From contig NZ_JACHJI010000005.1 in the NCBI RefSeq assembly GCF_014203535.1, positions 310,001 to 374,000 of the forward strand: 64,000 nucleotides of DNA, in the 5' to 3' direction. Positions within the stretch are counted from its first letter, which is position 1. Every line of letters starts with the position of its first letter. Source of the DNA: Streptomyces griseomycini. GTDB taxonomy: Bacteria; Actinomycetota; Actinomycetes; Streptomycetales; Streptomycetaceae. The notes beneath the pieces were generated by a model. That model saw only the letters and a program-made list of their open reading frames with translations, had not been told where the DNA came from and did no database searches. The translations under genes were made by a program, and so were the position numbers. Positions 53,528-62,739 of this stretch are shown here, in pieces.

Positions 53528-54220
53528 CTACGACAGGCGGTCCGTGCCGTCCTCGGGGGCGGCGTGGGCCAGGCCTGTCCGGTAGGCGATGACGACGAGT
53601 TGCGCCCGGTCGCGGGCCCCCAGCTTCGTCATGGCGCGCTGTACGTGGGCGCGGACGGTGAAGGGACTGAGGAACATCCGCTCGGCGATCTCCTGGTTGG
53701 ACAGGCCGGTCGCGACCAGAGCCACCATCTCGCGTTCACGCGGGGTGAGCGCGGCGAGCTGTTCGGAGCGGTGCGGTGGGACTGCCTCCGGTGTGGCCAG
53801 GAAACGGGCCACCAAGGAGCGGGTGGCGGCGGGGGACAGAAGGGTGTCGCCGTCGGCGATCGTACGCACGGCGTCCGCCAGGTCCGCGGCCCCGATGCCC
53901 TTGCCGATGAAGCCGCCGGCCCCCGCGCGCAGCGCCTGAGCGACGTACTCGTCGGTCTCGTACGTGGTGAGGATCAGTATGCGGCTGGAGCGCAGTTCCG
54001 GGTCCGCGCAGATCTCAGCCGTGGCGGTGAGCCCGTCCACCTCGGGCATGCGGATGTCCATGACCACCACGTCCGGACGCAGTTCCCTGGTGAGTCTCAC
54101 CGCCTCCCTGCCGTCGGCGGCCTCGCCGACCACGGTGATGTCGTCGGCGCTGTCGAGCAGCATCCGGAAGGCACCGCGCAGCAGGGCCTGGTCGTCCGCT
54201 AGCAGCACCCTGAGCGTCAC
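53528..54220 (-). CDS. NarL-family response regulator
   Basis: A 230-residue two-component regulator. The receiver domain (1-120) has the acidic pocket ADD at 8-10, phospho-acceptor aspartate in VVMDIRMPEVDG near residue 55 and the conserved Thr/Lys pair (LTTYE, GKG; the lysine is inside FIGKG). The LuxR helix-turn-helix (160-215) reads LTPREREMVALVATGLSNQE. Its GTG overlaps the kinase stop (GTGA), so the pair is translationally coupled. The signal is unknown. Confidence 0.94.
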   Translation of the reverse strand: MTLRVLLADDQALLRGAFRMLLDSADDITVVGEAADGREAVRLTRELRPDVVVMDIRMPEVDGLTATAEICADPELRSSRILILTTYETDEYVAQALRAGAGGFIGKGIGAADLADAVRTIADGDTLLSPAATRSLVARFLATPEAVPPHRSEQLAALTPREREMVALVATGLSNQEIAERMFLSPFTVRAHVQRAMTKLGARDRAQLVVIAYRTGLAHAAPEDGTDRLS

Positions 54221-55542
54221 GGTGCACCCCCGGCCTCTCCGTCGCCCGTCCGTTCGTCGCCCGTCACCGCGTCCGGCATTCGTCCCCCGATGGTCGTCGC
54301 TCCGTCAGGCCTTTGCGCCGTCTCCTTGACGGGCGGGAGGGGCAGCTGGGCGGAGACGAGGAAACCGCCCTCCGGGCGCCTGCCCGCGGAGAGGTGTCCC
54401 CCGACCGCGGTGGCACGTTCACGCATCCCGATCAGACCGTAACCGGGCGGACGGTCCGGCACCGTCGACGCGCTTGGGCCCGGGGACGCGGTCGACGCCG
54501 TACGAGGGCCCTTCCCGTCGTCGGCGACGGTGATGGTCACGCGATCGCGTCTCCAGGCGAGGCGCACCCGGGCGCTGCCGGTACCGGCGTGCTTGGTCAC
54601 GTTGGTCAGGGCCTCCTGGACGATGCGGTAGGCGGTGAGGTCCACTCCCGGCGGCAGCGGCCTGGCCGTGCCCTCCTGGTGCACCGACACCTCCAGGCCC
54701 GCACGGCGGAAGGACTCGAGGAGCGCAGGAAGCCGGGACAGCCCGGGCGCCGGTTCGGCGGGCGCCGCCGCGTCCCCGGACTGGCGCAGCAGACCGACCG
54801 TGGCCCGCAGGTCGTCGAGCGCCTCGGCGGTGGTCTCGACGAGCTCCTCGAGGCTCTTGCGGGTCTGTTCCGGACGGGTGTCGAAGAAGTGGGCGGCGAC
54901 CGTGGCCTGCGCGTTGGCCAGGGTGATCTGATGGGCCACGAGATCGTGCAGTTCCCGGGCGATGCGCACCCGTTCCTCGGCCACTCTCCGGCGCGCCTCG
55001 CTGTCCCGGCTCTCCTCGGCCCGCCGGGCCCGCTCCTCCACGGCCGCCAGGTAGGCCCGCCGGTTGCGCACCGAGTGACCCAGGACACCGGCCACCAGAG
55101 GGAAAACCGCCACCACTCCCATCCTGCTCGCGTCCTTCCACGAGAAGTCCCCGAACAAGGGGATGGAGGTGACCAGCGCCGCGGAAGTGAGCAACACCGC
55201 GCTCGCCGCGTGCCGTTCAGTGCGCGCGGCGAGCGAGTAGGAGTAAGCGGTGATCACGGCGGGGGCCACGATGAGCGGGGTGAGCAGGAGGCCCAGGGGC
55301 GGCACCAGCACGCCGACCGCGGTCGTGGCCGCCAGGGCGGCCAGCGGCGCCCGGCGCCGCACCGGCAGCACGGCACAGGACACCACGGCGATGAAGTAGG
55401 CAGCTGCAGGCGGCGCTGACAGCGTGTCGTCGACCTGCATCACCCCGCCGAGCAGACAGAACGCGAACGCCGTCGCCGTGACCGCCGCTTCCCCCCACCG
55501 TGCGCCGCGTGGTCGCGGACCGCCGTCACCTGGTTTCGTCAT
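54217..55542 (-). CDS. Membrane sensor histidine kinase (HPK7, NarL partner)
   Basis: A 441-residue kinase. Six or so hydrophobic segments fill residues 15-165. The dimerisation and phosphorylation helix has RIARELHDLVAHQITLANAQ, where the His after Glu-Leu is the phospho-acceptor, and the HATPase domain carries ALTNVTKHAG, VADDGKGPR and GYGLIGMRER. The start at 55542 puts the first membrane helix 15-20 residues in; the longer frame adds only an unstructured leader. It is the upstream gene of the pair with the regulator at 53528. Long membrane-sensor input without extracellular loops suggests sensing of envelope or membrane stress. Confidence 0.93.
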   Translation of the reverse strand: MTKPGDGGPRPRGARWGEAAVTATAFAFCLLGGVMQVDDTLSAPPAAAYFIAVVSCAVLPVRRRAPLAALAATTAVGVLVPPLGLLLTPLIVAPAVITAYSYSLAARTERHAASAVLLTSAALVTSIPLFGDFSWKDASRMGVVAVFPLVAGVLGHSVRNRRAYLAAVEERARRAEESRDSEARRRVAEERVRIARELHDLVAHQITLANAQATVAAHFFDTRPEQTRKSLEELVETTAEALDDLRATVGLLRQSGDAAAPAEPAPGLSRLPALLESFRRAGLEVSVHQEGTARPLPPGVDLTAYRIVQEALTNVTKHAGTGSARVRLAWRRDRVTITVADDGKGPRTASTASPGPSASTVPDRPPGYGLIGMRERATAVGGHLSAGRRPEGGFLVSAQLPLPPVKETAQRPDGATTIGGRMPDAVTGDERTGDGEAGGAP

Positions 55543-55639
55543 GGCCGGCTCAGTCCCGGCCGACGGGGAGCCGCCGCACCGCTGCGGCGGGCCCGGTCGC
55601 GTGGGCAGGGACACACCTGCTCAGTGCCTCACCCTCGAT

Positions 55640-56780
55640 GTCGACGTTCGGCAGCACACGGTTCAGGATAGGAGACGGCCACCAGGCGCGGCGGTCGAAC
55701 TGTGCCGGAGGCGTGGGTGCGATCGTCGTCCGTCCCACGGAGGCATCGGAGGCGACGGCGCCGGATGCGGTCCTGGACGCGGTGCGCGCGGTGATGGGCC
55801 GCCAGATGCTGCAAGGAACCGCCGCCGCAAGAGGTGTCGGTGAGGAGGGCCTGGTGGCGCAGGTCCCCGTCCGGGTCGAACAAGGAGAGCTGGGCGCCGG
55901 GGTGCGGACGTTCGCGGCGCATGATGATCCGGGTGTCCTCCAGGCAGCCGTCCAGCTCGATCATGCCGGTCAGCTCGGCGACCTGCGCACCGTGACGCAG
56001 GGTGCCGTCCTGTTCCAGCGCGGCGGACCGGCCTGGTGACGGGGTGTCCGACGGAAGGGAAGGGGTGGATGCCGCGCGTGCGCGGGGTCTGTACGCGGAT
56101 CAGGATGCTTTCGCGTCTCCCGCACCGTCCGCGCGGATGAGGACGTCGTGACGGTGGGCGTAGGGGACCTGCACGAGTGCGGCATCGAGGACGGTGATGT
56201 GGTCGGCGGCGGCGTTGCCCGCACTGGGCAGGGCGGCCAGGGCTGCGCCGGTGTTGTCCGGGAAGCACAGCAGCGAGTGACAGCCGAAGCCGTGTTTGCA
56301 GGCCGGTGCTGCCTGCTCCTCGTCGGAGCGGCAGGTGACCAGGGCGGCGTCGATGTCCAGGACGAGACCCGGCAGCTCCCGGCCGTCCGCGTGGGCGCGG
56401 GGATCCGGCCTCGGTCTCGGCCGCCTGCAGCCGGGCGACCTCTCGTGCTGCCGCACGAGTGATGCTCGGACGCGAGAGAGTGCCGGGGGCGATGTCGGCC
56501 GGCAGGCGCCGGGCGGTGGGGGCGGCGACCACCGGGCCGACACCGAAGACCTCGGGCTGGTGGTGCAGCAGGGCCAGGCCGGCGATCGCTTGCCGCCGTC
56601 GGTGAGCATCGCTGCAGGACCGGTCGTGATCCGCCCGGGGCGTGGCGGGTGCCGAGTGGGCGCAGGTGCCGGCGTAGCGCATCGCTGGAGGCTCCGGTCA
56701 GGCCGGTGGCGTCGGCGAGACCGGCCGGCAGGCCGGATCCTCCGTGGCGGGGGCCTGCCCGGACGCCCGGGGTCGGGACC
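55640..56780 (-). pseudogene. Decayed IS1380-family transposase
   Basis: Fragments of one transposase lie in order but in shifting frames. They are GGSGLPAGLADATGLTGASS near 56740, AIAGLALLHHQPEVFGVGPV near 56590, and LVLDIDAALVTCRSDEEQAA through HGFGCHSLLCFPDNTGAALA near 56370-56240, with DHITVLDAALVQVPYAHRHD. Then EDTRIIMRRERPHPGAQLSL and LRHQALLTDTSCGG appear near 55930-55840. Several frameshifts and a missing C-terminus show that it is dead. Its 5' end lies in the long inverted repeat that starts at 56756. Confidence 0.8.
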
Positions 56781-56920
56781 GCGGTCTGAGGTGCGGTGTG
56801 CGCCTGCGGGCTGATCGGCGTCCCTGAACGGGCCACCGGTTGGACCGCGAAGACCGGGCCGGGGCCCGACGACGCGCGCTCCCCTCCTTCCTACCTTCGG
56901 AAGTGTTCTCCCCGGAGACA
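56756..56920 (+). repeat. Left arm of a long inverted repeat
   Basis: About 165 bases that recur in reverse complement at 62277-62442 with only a handful of mismatches (for example GATCGGCGTCCCTGAACGGG and CCTACCTTCGGAAGTGTTCT are shared). The match ends sharply at GGAGACA on the inner side. On the outer side it continues into the IS1380 transposase start, so the repeat is best read as the 5' end of an IS1380-type element. Confidence 0.85.
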
Positions 56921-57002
56921 GCGCGAAAGCAGGAACTACCAGCTCAAGGACGAACTGAAGAGGATTCGTCCGGGCACATCTCTTCCGAAGAGGGCGACGA
57001 AG

Positions 57003-57422
57003 ATGCTCCTCACCGACCCGCACACCACGACCGCCCACCAGGCCGTTCTCACCCTCCCTTCCCGGGAGGTCTCGGTTCCCGGCTCCCGCCGCTTCACCGA
57101 CGATCAGCTTCGCCGCTGGGGCATCGCCGAGGACGAGCGGGACTCTGCCGTGCTGGTCGTCGACGAGCTCGCTGCGAACGCGGTCCAGCACGGCCACGCC
57201 GATCTGACCGTGTGCCTGGCCCTTGAGGAGAACCTGCTGGTCATCACCGTCACCGACTCCGGGCCCGAGGTCACGCACGAGGACCCGCGGTCGCAGATGC
57301 CCGCCGACGAGCACGGTCGCGGCACCTGGATCGTCGAGTTCCTCGCACTGTGGACCGAGATCCACGACAGCGATGAGGGCCGCCAGGCCCGCGTGGGCCT
57401 CCACGTCACTGCCGCTGCCTGA
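57003..57422 (+). CDS. HATPase-domain regulatory protein
   Basis: A 139-residue cytosolic GHKL ATP-binding protein. LVVDELAANAVQHG is the N box, ITVTDSGPE the G1 box and EHGRGTWIVEFLALW the G2 region. It resembles the many small anti-sigma-type kinases of Streptomyces. It starts 82 bases inside the left repeat arm. The ATG at 57003 gives the family's usual length; the open frame upstream reads through the repeat. A small LuxR-type gene follows 75 bases later on the same strand and may share a transcript. Confidence 0.82.
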   Translation: MLLTDPHTTTAHQAVLTLPSREVSVPGSRRFTDDQLRRWGIAEDERDSAVLVVDELAANAVQHGHADLTVCLALEENLLVITVTDSGPEVTHEDPRSQMPADEHGRGTWIVEFLALWTEIHDSDEGRQARVGLHVTAAA

Positions 57423-57497
57423 CCGCAGAACATCGACAGCAACCACCGTCAACCCTCGGTGACCGGCACGCCGGCCCTGCACCCAGGAAGAAGAGCC

Positions 57498-57755
57498 ATG
57501 GACTCCATGCACCCGCACCACGCCGCCCCGCCGGCACCGTCCGGCGCAGCCCCCGCGACACGGCAGCCCAGACTCTCCCCGCGGGAGGAGGAGGTCCTGC
57601 ACTACATCGCCCAGGGATGCACGTACGGGGGCACGGCCCGCCGTATCGGCGTCTCCGTCCACACCGTCGACGGCTACCTGCGCCGCATCCGATCCAAATT
57701 CGAGATTCGTACGTATGCGGAACTCGTGCGACTGGATCTGTCACTCGGTCTGTGA
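57498..57755 (+). CDS. Small LuxR-type helix-turn-helix protein
   Basis: An 85-residue protein that is little more than a LuxR/NarL DNA-binding domain. RLSPREEEVLHYIAQGCTYG then GTARRIGVSVHTVDGYLRRI match the four-helix fold, with no receiver or ligand domain. The ATG at 57498 has AGGAAGAAGAG upstream; a GTG at 57459 is less likely. Such stand-alone domains can act as regulators (as WhiE/GerE-like proteins do). It is the second gene of a possible operon with the HATPase protein. Confidence 0.8.
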   Translation: MDSMHPHHAAPPAPSGAAPATRQPRLSPREEEVLHYIAQGCTYGGTARRIGVSVHTVDGYLRRIRSKFEIRTYAELVRLDLSLGL

Positions 57756-58025
57756 CCGATCCGGTCAATCGAGAGGAGGATCGACAGACAGTCGCGTCGA
57801 GCTGGGGGAGGGCCCCGCGCGTGGCCCGTGTCCACGGACTCACGGATCCTGACGGCCCGCTCTGCAGGAGCCACCGCGAGAAGAAGACCCCCGAAAAAGG
57901 GTGCGGCCCCGTGGAAACCAGACTCAAAGCCGCTGAGGACATCGCCGCGCTATGCACGGGCCCGGTCCTCCTCCGCAGGGAGCTCCTGCATCAATAGGCA
58001 AGGAAATGTCGAGAAAGGTATGTCC

Positions 58026-58685
58026 ATGAAGCACATGATGCGGATCACGACCGCACTCGCGGTACTGATTCCTGCGATATTCTTCGGCGCTACCGCAAAA
58101 GCGCAGGGCGGAGAACGCGACCCGCGGGTGAACGAGGCAGTGAAGAAGAGCGCTGTCGCAGAGGTCATGTATCAGGCGACCGTCTGTGAGCAGCCGCAGG
58201 AGCCTGTCAGCGGCTCGTTCGAGACGGAAATCAACCTCTACGGCGCCGAGGAGGGAGTGACCGACAACGACGTCGAGATACTGCTGCTCAGCACCAACCC
58301 TCTGTTCGACGCAGGAAGCTTCCACATCGCGACGGGCGGAAAAGCGACAGTGAGCGGAGGAGTCACCACGGAGAATCCGTGGACGATCCCGGATGTTCCC
58401 TTCGACGACTGGGACGTCGCGTACGATCAGGGCACTGGCCAGGTCCAAGCACAGCTGGTGAAGGCTTCGGACAGCTCTCTCATCGCCTGGCCGGTCGACC
58501 TCATCTCCGATTGCCTTCCCGCCGGTGTGCAGGTACCCGAGGGTGACCAGGTGCTCCAAAACAAGATCGCGGAAGGAGCAATCATGGAAGGCACCCTGAC
58601 GGACGAAAAAGGAGACCTCCACATCGAGGGAGGGTTCTACAACGCTTCTGGATCAGTCGCGTTCGAGATGAAGGTGACCTACTGA
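58026..58685 (+). CDS. Secreted protein of unknown function
   Basis: A 219-residue exported protein. The signal peptide MKHMMRITTALAVLIPAIFF with GATAKA before the likely cleavage site directs Sec secretion. The mature part is acidic and beta-rich, with repeated Val/Thr/Gly strands, two cysteines (near 50 and 165 of the precursor) that may form a disulfide, and no domain I recognise. GAGAAAGG lies 7 bases before the ATG at 58026; an ATG two codons earlier is less well spaced. Base composition is clearly less GC-rich than the flanks, which points to transfer. It is a single gene. Confidence 0.75.
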   Translation: MKHMMRITTALAVLIPAIFFGATAKAQGGERDPRVNEAVKKSAVAEVMYQATVCEQPQEPVSGSFETEINLYGAEEGVTDNDVEILLLSTNPLFDAGSFHIATGGKATVSGGVTTENPWTIPDVPFDDWDVAYDQGTGQVQAQLVKASDSSLIAWPVDLISDCLPAGVQVPEGDQVLQNKIAEGAIMEGTLTDEKGDLHIEGGFYNASGSVAFEMKVTY

Positions 58686-58739
58686 TCAGTTGGCCTCGAT
58701 CGTTCACGAGTCCTCGTCGGTCTGCTGACGGGGACTCCG

Positions 58740-59025
58740 CGTCCGTGTGGTGGGATCTTCGCGGGCCGGGTCAGACCGAGGGCCCGGCTCTCGCGTCGGG
58801 CGGGCGGCGGGCCTCGCCGGTCAGGGCGAGCACCGGCAGCCAGGCGAGGGTGCCGAGTGCGGGGGGAAGGATCTCCAGCCGGATCGGGTTCTGGGCCGTG
58901 TCGTGCAGGGGCGGGGTACGCAAGGCCGGTGTCACGGGCGCCTCGGGCGCGGTCCTCGCAGCGGGCCCGTCGGCGGTGGCGTAGTTCGAGGTCGGTGAAG
59001 CGCAGCCGGACGCCGGGGGGCGTTC
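58740..59025 (-). pseudogene. C-terminal remnant of a second IS1380-type transposase
   Basis: RLRFTDLELRHRRRARCEDR then ARDTGLAY mark the conserved C-terminal segment (usual form: LELRHRRRARxEDRIRxAKDTGLRNLP). A frameshift continues it to LHDTAQNPIRLEILPPALGT and AWLPVLALTGEA. Together they give about 95 codons of homologous sequence. The rest of 59025-59490 is uninformative. Confidence 0.75.
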
Positions 59026-59489
59026 CTCGGCGCGCAGCGAGGGGCGGGGCAGGTGGTCCGCGTGGAGGAGTTACGGGTCGGTACCGGCGTAGACGTGCCG
59101 GGCCCGCATCGTCTTCACCCGGGCACCGTCGGCCTCGCCCACGCGGGGCACGACACTCCCCTACGGTGCCCCGCCCCGGCCCATGACAAAGTCGCTGATC
59201 CGCAGGCTCATGGCCTTGCCGATCCGCGCCCCGCTCTCCGCCGGCAACGCGAACAGGAACCGGTCGCGCAGGCTCCCCGGCACTCGCCGCGCTCACCGTC
59301 CCGGACCGCGCAGCCGCCCAGGATCTGCCGCCGCAGCAGCACCGACGGCCGGTCACGGCGACCGGCCCGACGCACCCGCACCGGCGAGGAGGCGGCCGGG
59401 GCGAGAGCATCGCCCGGGCCGGAGCCCGACGCGGAGCCCCGCGCAGCAGCCCTCTTGCGGCCGGCACTTCGCGCACTGCCGCCTGCCGG

Positions 59490-60065
59490 CGGTAGGAAGA
59501 GACCAGCGCGGCAAGCCGGGACTCGCTCCCGGGGATGACTTCAGGCGGACGATGCCGTGCTCGACCCGGATACGTCGTGAGGAGTGCGCCTTGCGCTGCC
59601 GCTCGTACATCTCCTCCCACCGGTCCGGGCGTTGCCTTTGAACGTGCGGTGCGGGGATGTCACCACGTGCCCCGGGTCCGCGCCCCGAGGCCCTGGTGGT
59701 CGGCATCGGCGAGGATCTCCACCGCGGGGCCGTCAGCCGAGAACGTGACCAGCCCCAACTGATGGGCGTGCGTGATGTCCGCGCAGCTGCCGGGCTCGGG
59801 CGGGCTGCAGTACAGCACTCGACCGTCCCCGTCCGTGAGCACCACGGCCTCGACGGCGTCCTGTTTGCTCTTGCCGGAGACGGACCTGTCCCGGTCCTTG
59901 CGTTCCGGGGGCTGGCGGTGCGTCCTCACGCGGCGAGCAGCAGCCGCACCTCATCGACGGACCAGGCGACGGTGGAACGGCCCGCGTGGAGCCAGCAGGC
60001 CGGCACGTCCTGGGGGCGTCCCGTGGCGGAGATGCACGAGCGTGGCCAGGCGCAGACTGAGGCCC
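59490..60065 (-). pseudogene. Decayed IS5-type (DDE_Tnp_4) transposase
   Basis: In order on the minus strand: PQDVPACWLHAGRSTVAWSV then DEVRLLLAA near 60050-59930, RKDRDRSVSGKSKQDAVEAV then VLTDGDGRVLYCSPPEPGSC and DGPAVEILADADHQGLGA (59900-59690). Then RWEEMYERQRKAHSSRRIRV and EHGIVRLK (59630-59570). These match one transposase family point by point. Stop codons and frameshifts lie between the blocks. Confidence 0.8.
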
Positions 60066-60112
60066 CGGCACCCGGGTTCAGGCCGGGTACCGGGGCCGTG
60101 ACGGAGGGTCAC

Positions 60113-62068
60113 TCAGCCGCGGACGGCGTCCTCGAGACCGCTGCGTGCGGCCTCGATCTCGTTGAGGGTCTGGGCCAGCCGCAGCATCAGCTTCTGCTGC
60201 TCGTCGATCGTCTTCTGGCCGACCCGCTTGTCGTGCAACGCGGCCTCGATCTGCTGCCGCACCGAGGCCGCGCGCGCCTCCAGGCCGGTGTCCACAGCGT
60301 CGGCCAGCGCGCGCAGCCGCTCGCCCACGCCGCAGGCGATCTCCCGCGCGGTGTCCGGTGCCTGGCTGCGGATGCCGTCCGCGATCTCCTCACCCACCTT
60401 CTCCCGGACCTTGTTCGTCATCCGCTCCAGCCTGCCGGGGAACAGCAACAGGGCCGTGGCCGTCAGTGCCGCCATGATGCCCAGCGGCCCCAGACCGACC
60501 ATGAGGCCGATGACCAGCACGGCCAACTGGGGGAAAACCGCCCGGACCATCTCCCCGGCGCCGAAGCGGGCCCCGATGGCCCCGAGGCCCGGGTCGAGCA
60601 GCACGGTGCCGCCGAGCCCGGCGAGTACACGCTCCAGCGGGGGACCGGCCCCGTCGTCCATGCTCAGCTTCCGGTTGCCGGACACGGTGTCCATCACCTT
60701 GTGGGCGGTGTCCAGGAAGTGCTCCAGGTCCGTGCTGACGCCCTCGTGCAGCTTTGCCGTGCTCTCCTCCAGCAGCGGGGCCAGCGTGTCCTGGGTCCAG
60801 GTGAAGGCCCGGTCCTTGATCCACTGGTCCACGACCTCCGCGAGCTCCTCGACCACGGCCTCGACCTGCTGCTTGTGCGTGAGCGGGTTGGCACCCAGCT
60901 TGTGCTCCAGCTCCGCCTGCAGGGTGAACTGCGGGCACTCCTCGGCCAGTGTTGCGAAGAGGCTCCGCGCGGCGGCCTCGACGTCCTGCTCGATGGCTGT
61001 GATCTGCATCGCCAGCGACCCCGCGATGGTCCGGCGCTGCTGCTCGAGCAGCTCCAGCTGCGGCTGCGCGGCCTCGTAGTTGGCCTCCAGCTCCTCCAGG
61101 GACTGGTGGTACATCGCCTGCCGGTCAGCCACCATCCGCCTGGCGTCCTGCACCTTGTAGCGCAACTCCCGCGCCGGACCCAGAAGCTTCGCGCGCCCGC
61201 GCTCCTGGGCCAGGAAGGTCCGCAGCGCCCTGTCGAACTCGGGCAGCCCGGACACGGCCACCGCCTGGGGATCGGCAGCCGTGCAGCCGTCCAGCGCGCC
61301 CTTGGCGTCGAGGAAGAAGATCCGCTCGGGCTTCACCCGCAGCGGTCGGCCGTCGGCGCTGATGCGGGTGACCCGGGCGGTGGCGACCTCGATGACCCGG
61401 TCGCGCTCCTCCTCCGGGACCAGGTTGATGCGGTTGTAGACGAAGAACATGTCCTCCTGGCCCAGCGGCAGCAGCCGGTCGACCAGGAAGTCCCGCTCGT
61501 TGATCCCCATGGGCTGGGTGCAGTCCAGCACGTAGACGCAGGCGTCGGCCTGGGTGAGGTACTCGAAGGTGACCCGCTCGCGTTCCTCGTCATCGTCCGT
61601 GCCCGCCGTGTCGACCAGCTCCACCCCGTTCTCGCACAGCGGCAGCGGGTAGTACACCTCGCAACGCTCGAACCGGCTCTTGCGCTCCGGCTGCTCGTTG
61701 TCGATCACCACGTGCGCCGCCAGCTGCTCCACCGGAATCCGCACCTGAGCACCGCCGTCGCGCGGGTGAAGCACCGCGTAGGGCTCCTCGCCGTACCTCA
61801 CCTCGATCGGGATCTCCGTGGTGGGCACGGCGAAGGCCGGCAGTACCTCGCGGCCCAACTCACTGTTGATCACTGTGGACTTGCCCCGGCGGAACTGGCC
61901 GAGGAACACCACCTTGAACACGTCCCGGTCGACCTTGGCCGCCAGCGCGTCCATCGCCGTGACAGCCGCGGTGTCCCCGAGGTCGGCGGCCACCTTGCGC
62001 AGACGCTGGATCACCTCGATGAGCTCCTGCTTCCGGGCCTTGAAACGGGCGAGGTCGTTGTTACCCAT
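60113..62068 (-). CDS. Bacterial dynamin-like GTPase
   Basis: A 651-residue dynamin-superfamily protein. The G domain has the P-loop GQFRRGKST (57-65), a G2 threonine in VPTTEIPIEV, G3 DTAGTDDD near 167-174 and NRIN in place of the usual G4 (T/N)KxD. A long helical stalk (300-530) follows. A hydrophobic hairpin, VFPQLAVLVIGLMVGLGPLG with IMAALTATALLLFPG near 530-570, forms the membrane paddle. It resembles cyanobacterial BDLP and Streptomyces DynA/DynB, which fuse or hold membranes; related single genes protect against phage. AAGGAG 9 bases before the ATG fixes the start at 62068. It ends just before IS debris and is transcribed toward it. Confidence 0.9.
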   Translation of the reverse strand: MGNNDLARFKARKQELIEVIQRLRKVAADLGDTAAVTAMDALAAKVDRDVFKVVFLGQFRRGKSTVINSELGREVLPAFAVPTTEIPIEVRYGEEPYAVLHPRDGGAQVRIPVEQLAAHVVIDNEQPERKSRFERCEVYYPLPLCENGVELVDTAGTDDDEERERVTFEYLTQADACVYVLDCTQPMGINERDFLVDRLLPLGQEDMFFVYNRINLVPEEERDRVIEVATARVTRISADGRPLRVKPERIFFLDAKGALDGCTAADPQAVAVSGLPEFDRALRTFLAQERGRAKLLGPARELRYKVQDARRMVADRQAMYHQSLEELEANYEAAQPQLELLEQQRRTIAGSLAMQITAIEQDVEAAARSLFATLAEECPQFTLQAELEHKLGANPLTHKQQVEAVVEELAEVVDQWIKDRAFTWTQDTLAPLLEESTAKLHEGVSTDLEHFLDTAHKVMDTVSGNRKLSMDDGAGPPLERVLAGLGGTVLLDPGLGAIGARFGAGEMVRAVFPQLAVLVIGLMVGLGPLGIMAALTATALLLFPGRLERMTNKVREKVGEEIADGIRSQAPDTAREIACGVGERLRALADAVDTGLEARAASVRQQIEAALHDKRVGQKTIDEQQKLMLRLAQTLNEIEAARSGLEDAVRG

Positions 62069-62276
62069 GTTCGTGATCTCCTTCTTGTCGTTCATCAGGA
62101 TGTCGTCCACCAGCGGTGAGCGACCGCTGAGCGGACGGGGAGAGGGGAGGCCGGTCCACGGCCTCGCCTCCCCGGGGCTGGCACACGGCAGGCCACCGGC
62201 CCGCCCGCACGGCTCGTGCGGTTCCCCACACGCTCGCGCGCTTCGCCTCGGCCGTGGCCGCGGCGAAGCCGGGCGT

Positions 62277-62442
62277 TGTCTCCGGGGAGAACACTTCCGA
62301 AGGTAGGAAGGGAGGGAGCGCGGGTCGTCGGGCCCCGGCCCGGCCTTCGCGGTCCAACCGGTGGCCCGTTCAGGGACGCCGATCAGCCCGCAGGCGCACA
62401 CCGCACCTCAGACCGCGGTCCCGACCCCGGGCATCCGGGCAG
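62277..62442 (-). repeat. Right arm of the long inverted repeat
   Basis: This is the reverse complement of 56756-56920 with roughly 96 percent identity by eye. The mismatches include gaccgg/ggccgg and ctcccctcc/ctccctccc. The outer side runs into what would be a rightward transposase start that is cut off within about 60 codons. The inner edge is 209 bases before the dynamin start. With the left arm it bounds a segment of about 5.4 kb. Confidence 0.85.
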
Positions 62443-62739
62443 ACCCCGCCGCCCGGGGGATGCACCCCCCATCCGGGGGGCGTATCGGGCGTGTGAGCGG
62501 GGAGGACGCTGAACCCAGCCACCTAAGAGGCCGGCGGCTGCACCCGAGCCCGGCTCCGGGCCGCGGCCACGTGTGCTCGGGGCCTGGGTGCGCTGTCCCG
62601 GGACGTCGGTGACACGGGTGCTGGGTGCTTGAACGGGGGAGGGCCTTCTGGATTCGGTGTGGACTGCGACGTCTACCGCCGGCCGCCAGGGGCCCGTGTC
62701 CCACCGTGATGCCCCGCTGACGCCGACCGGCGGGCTGCG

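Noticed and set aside
59657..62119. An 820-codon rightward frame opposite the dynamin gene
   Set aside because: The minus strand encodes a full GTPase with ordered motifs, and the plus-strand frame is Leu/Gln/His-rich antisense sequence.
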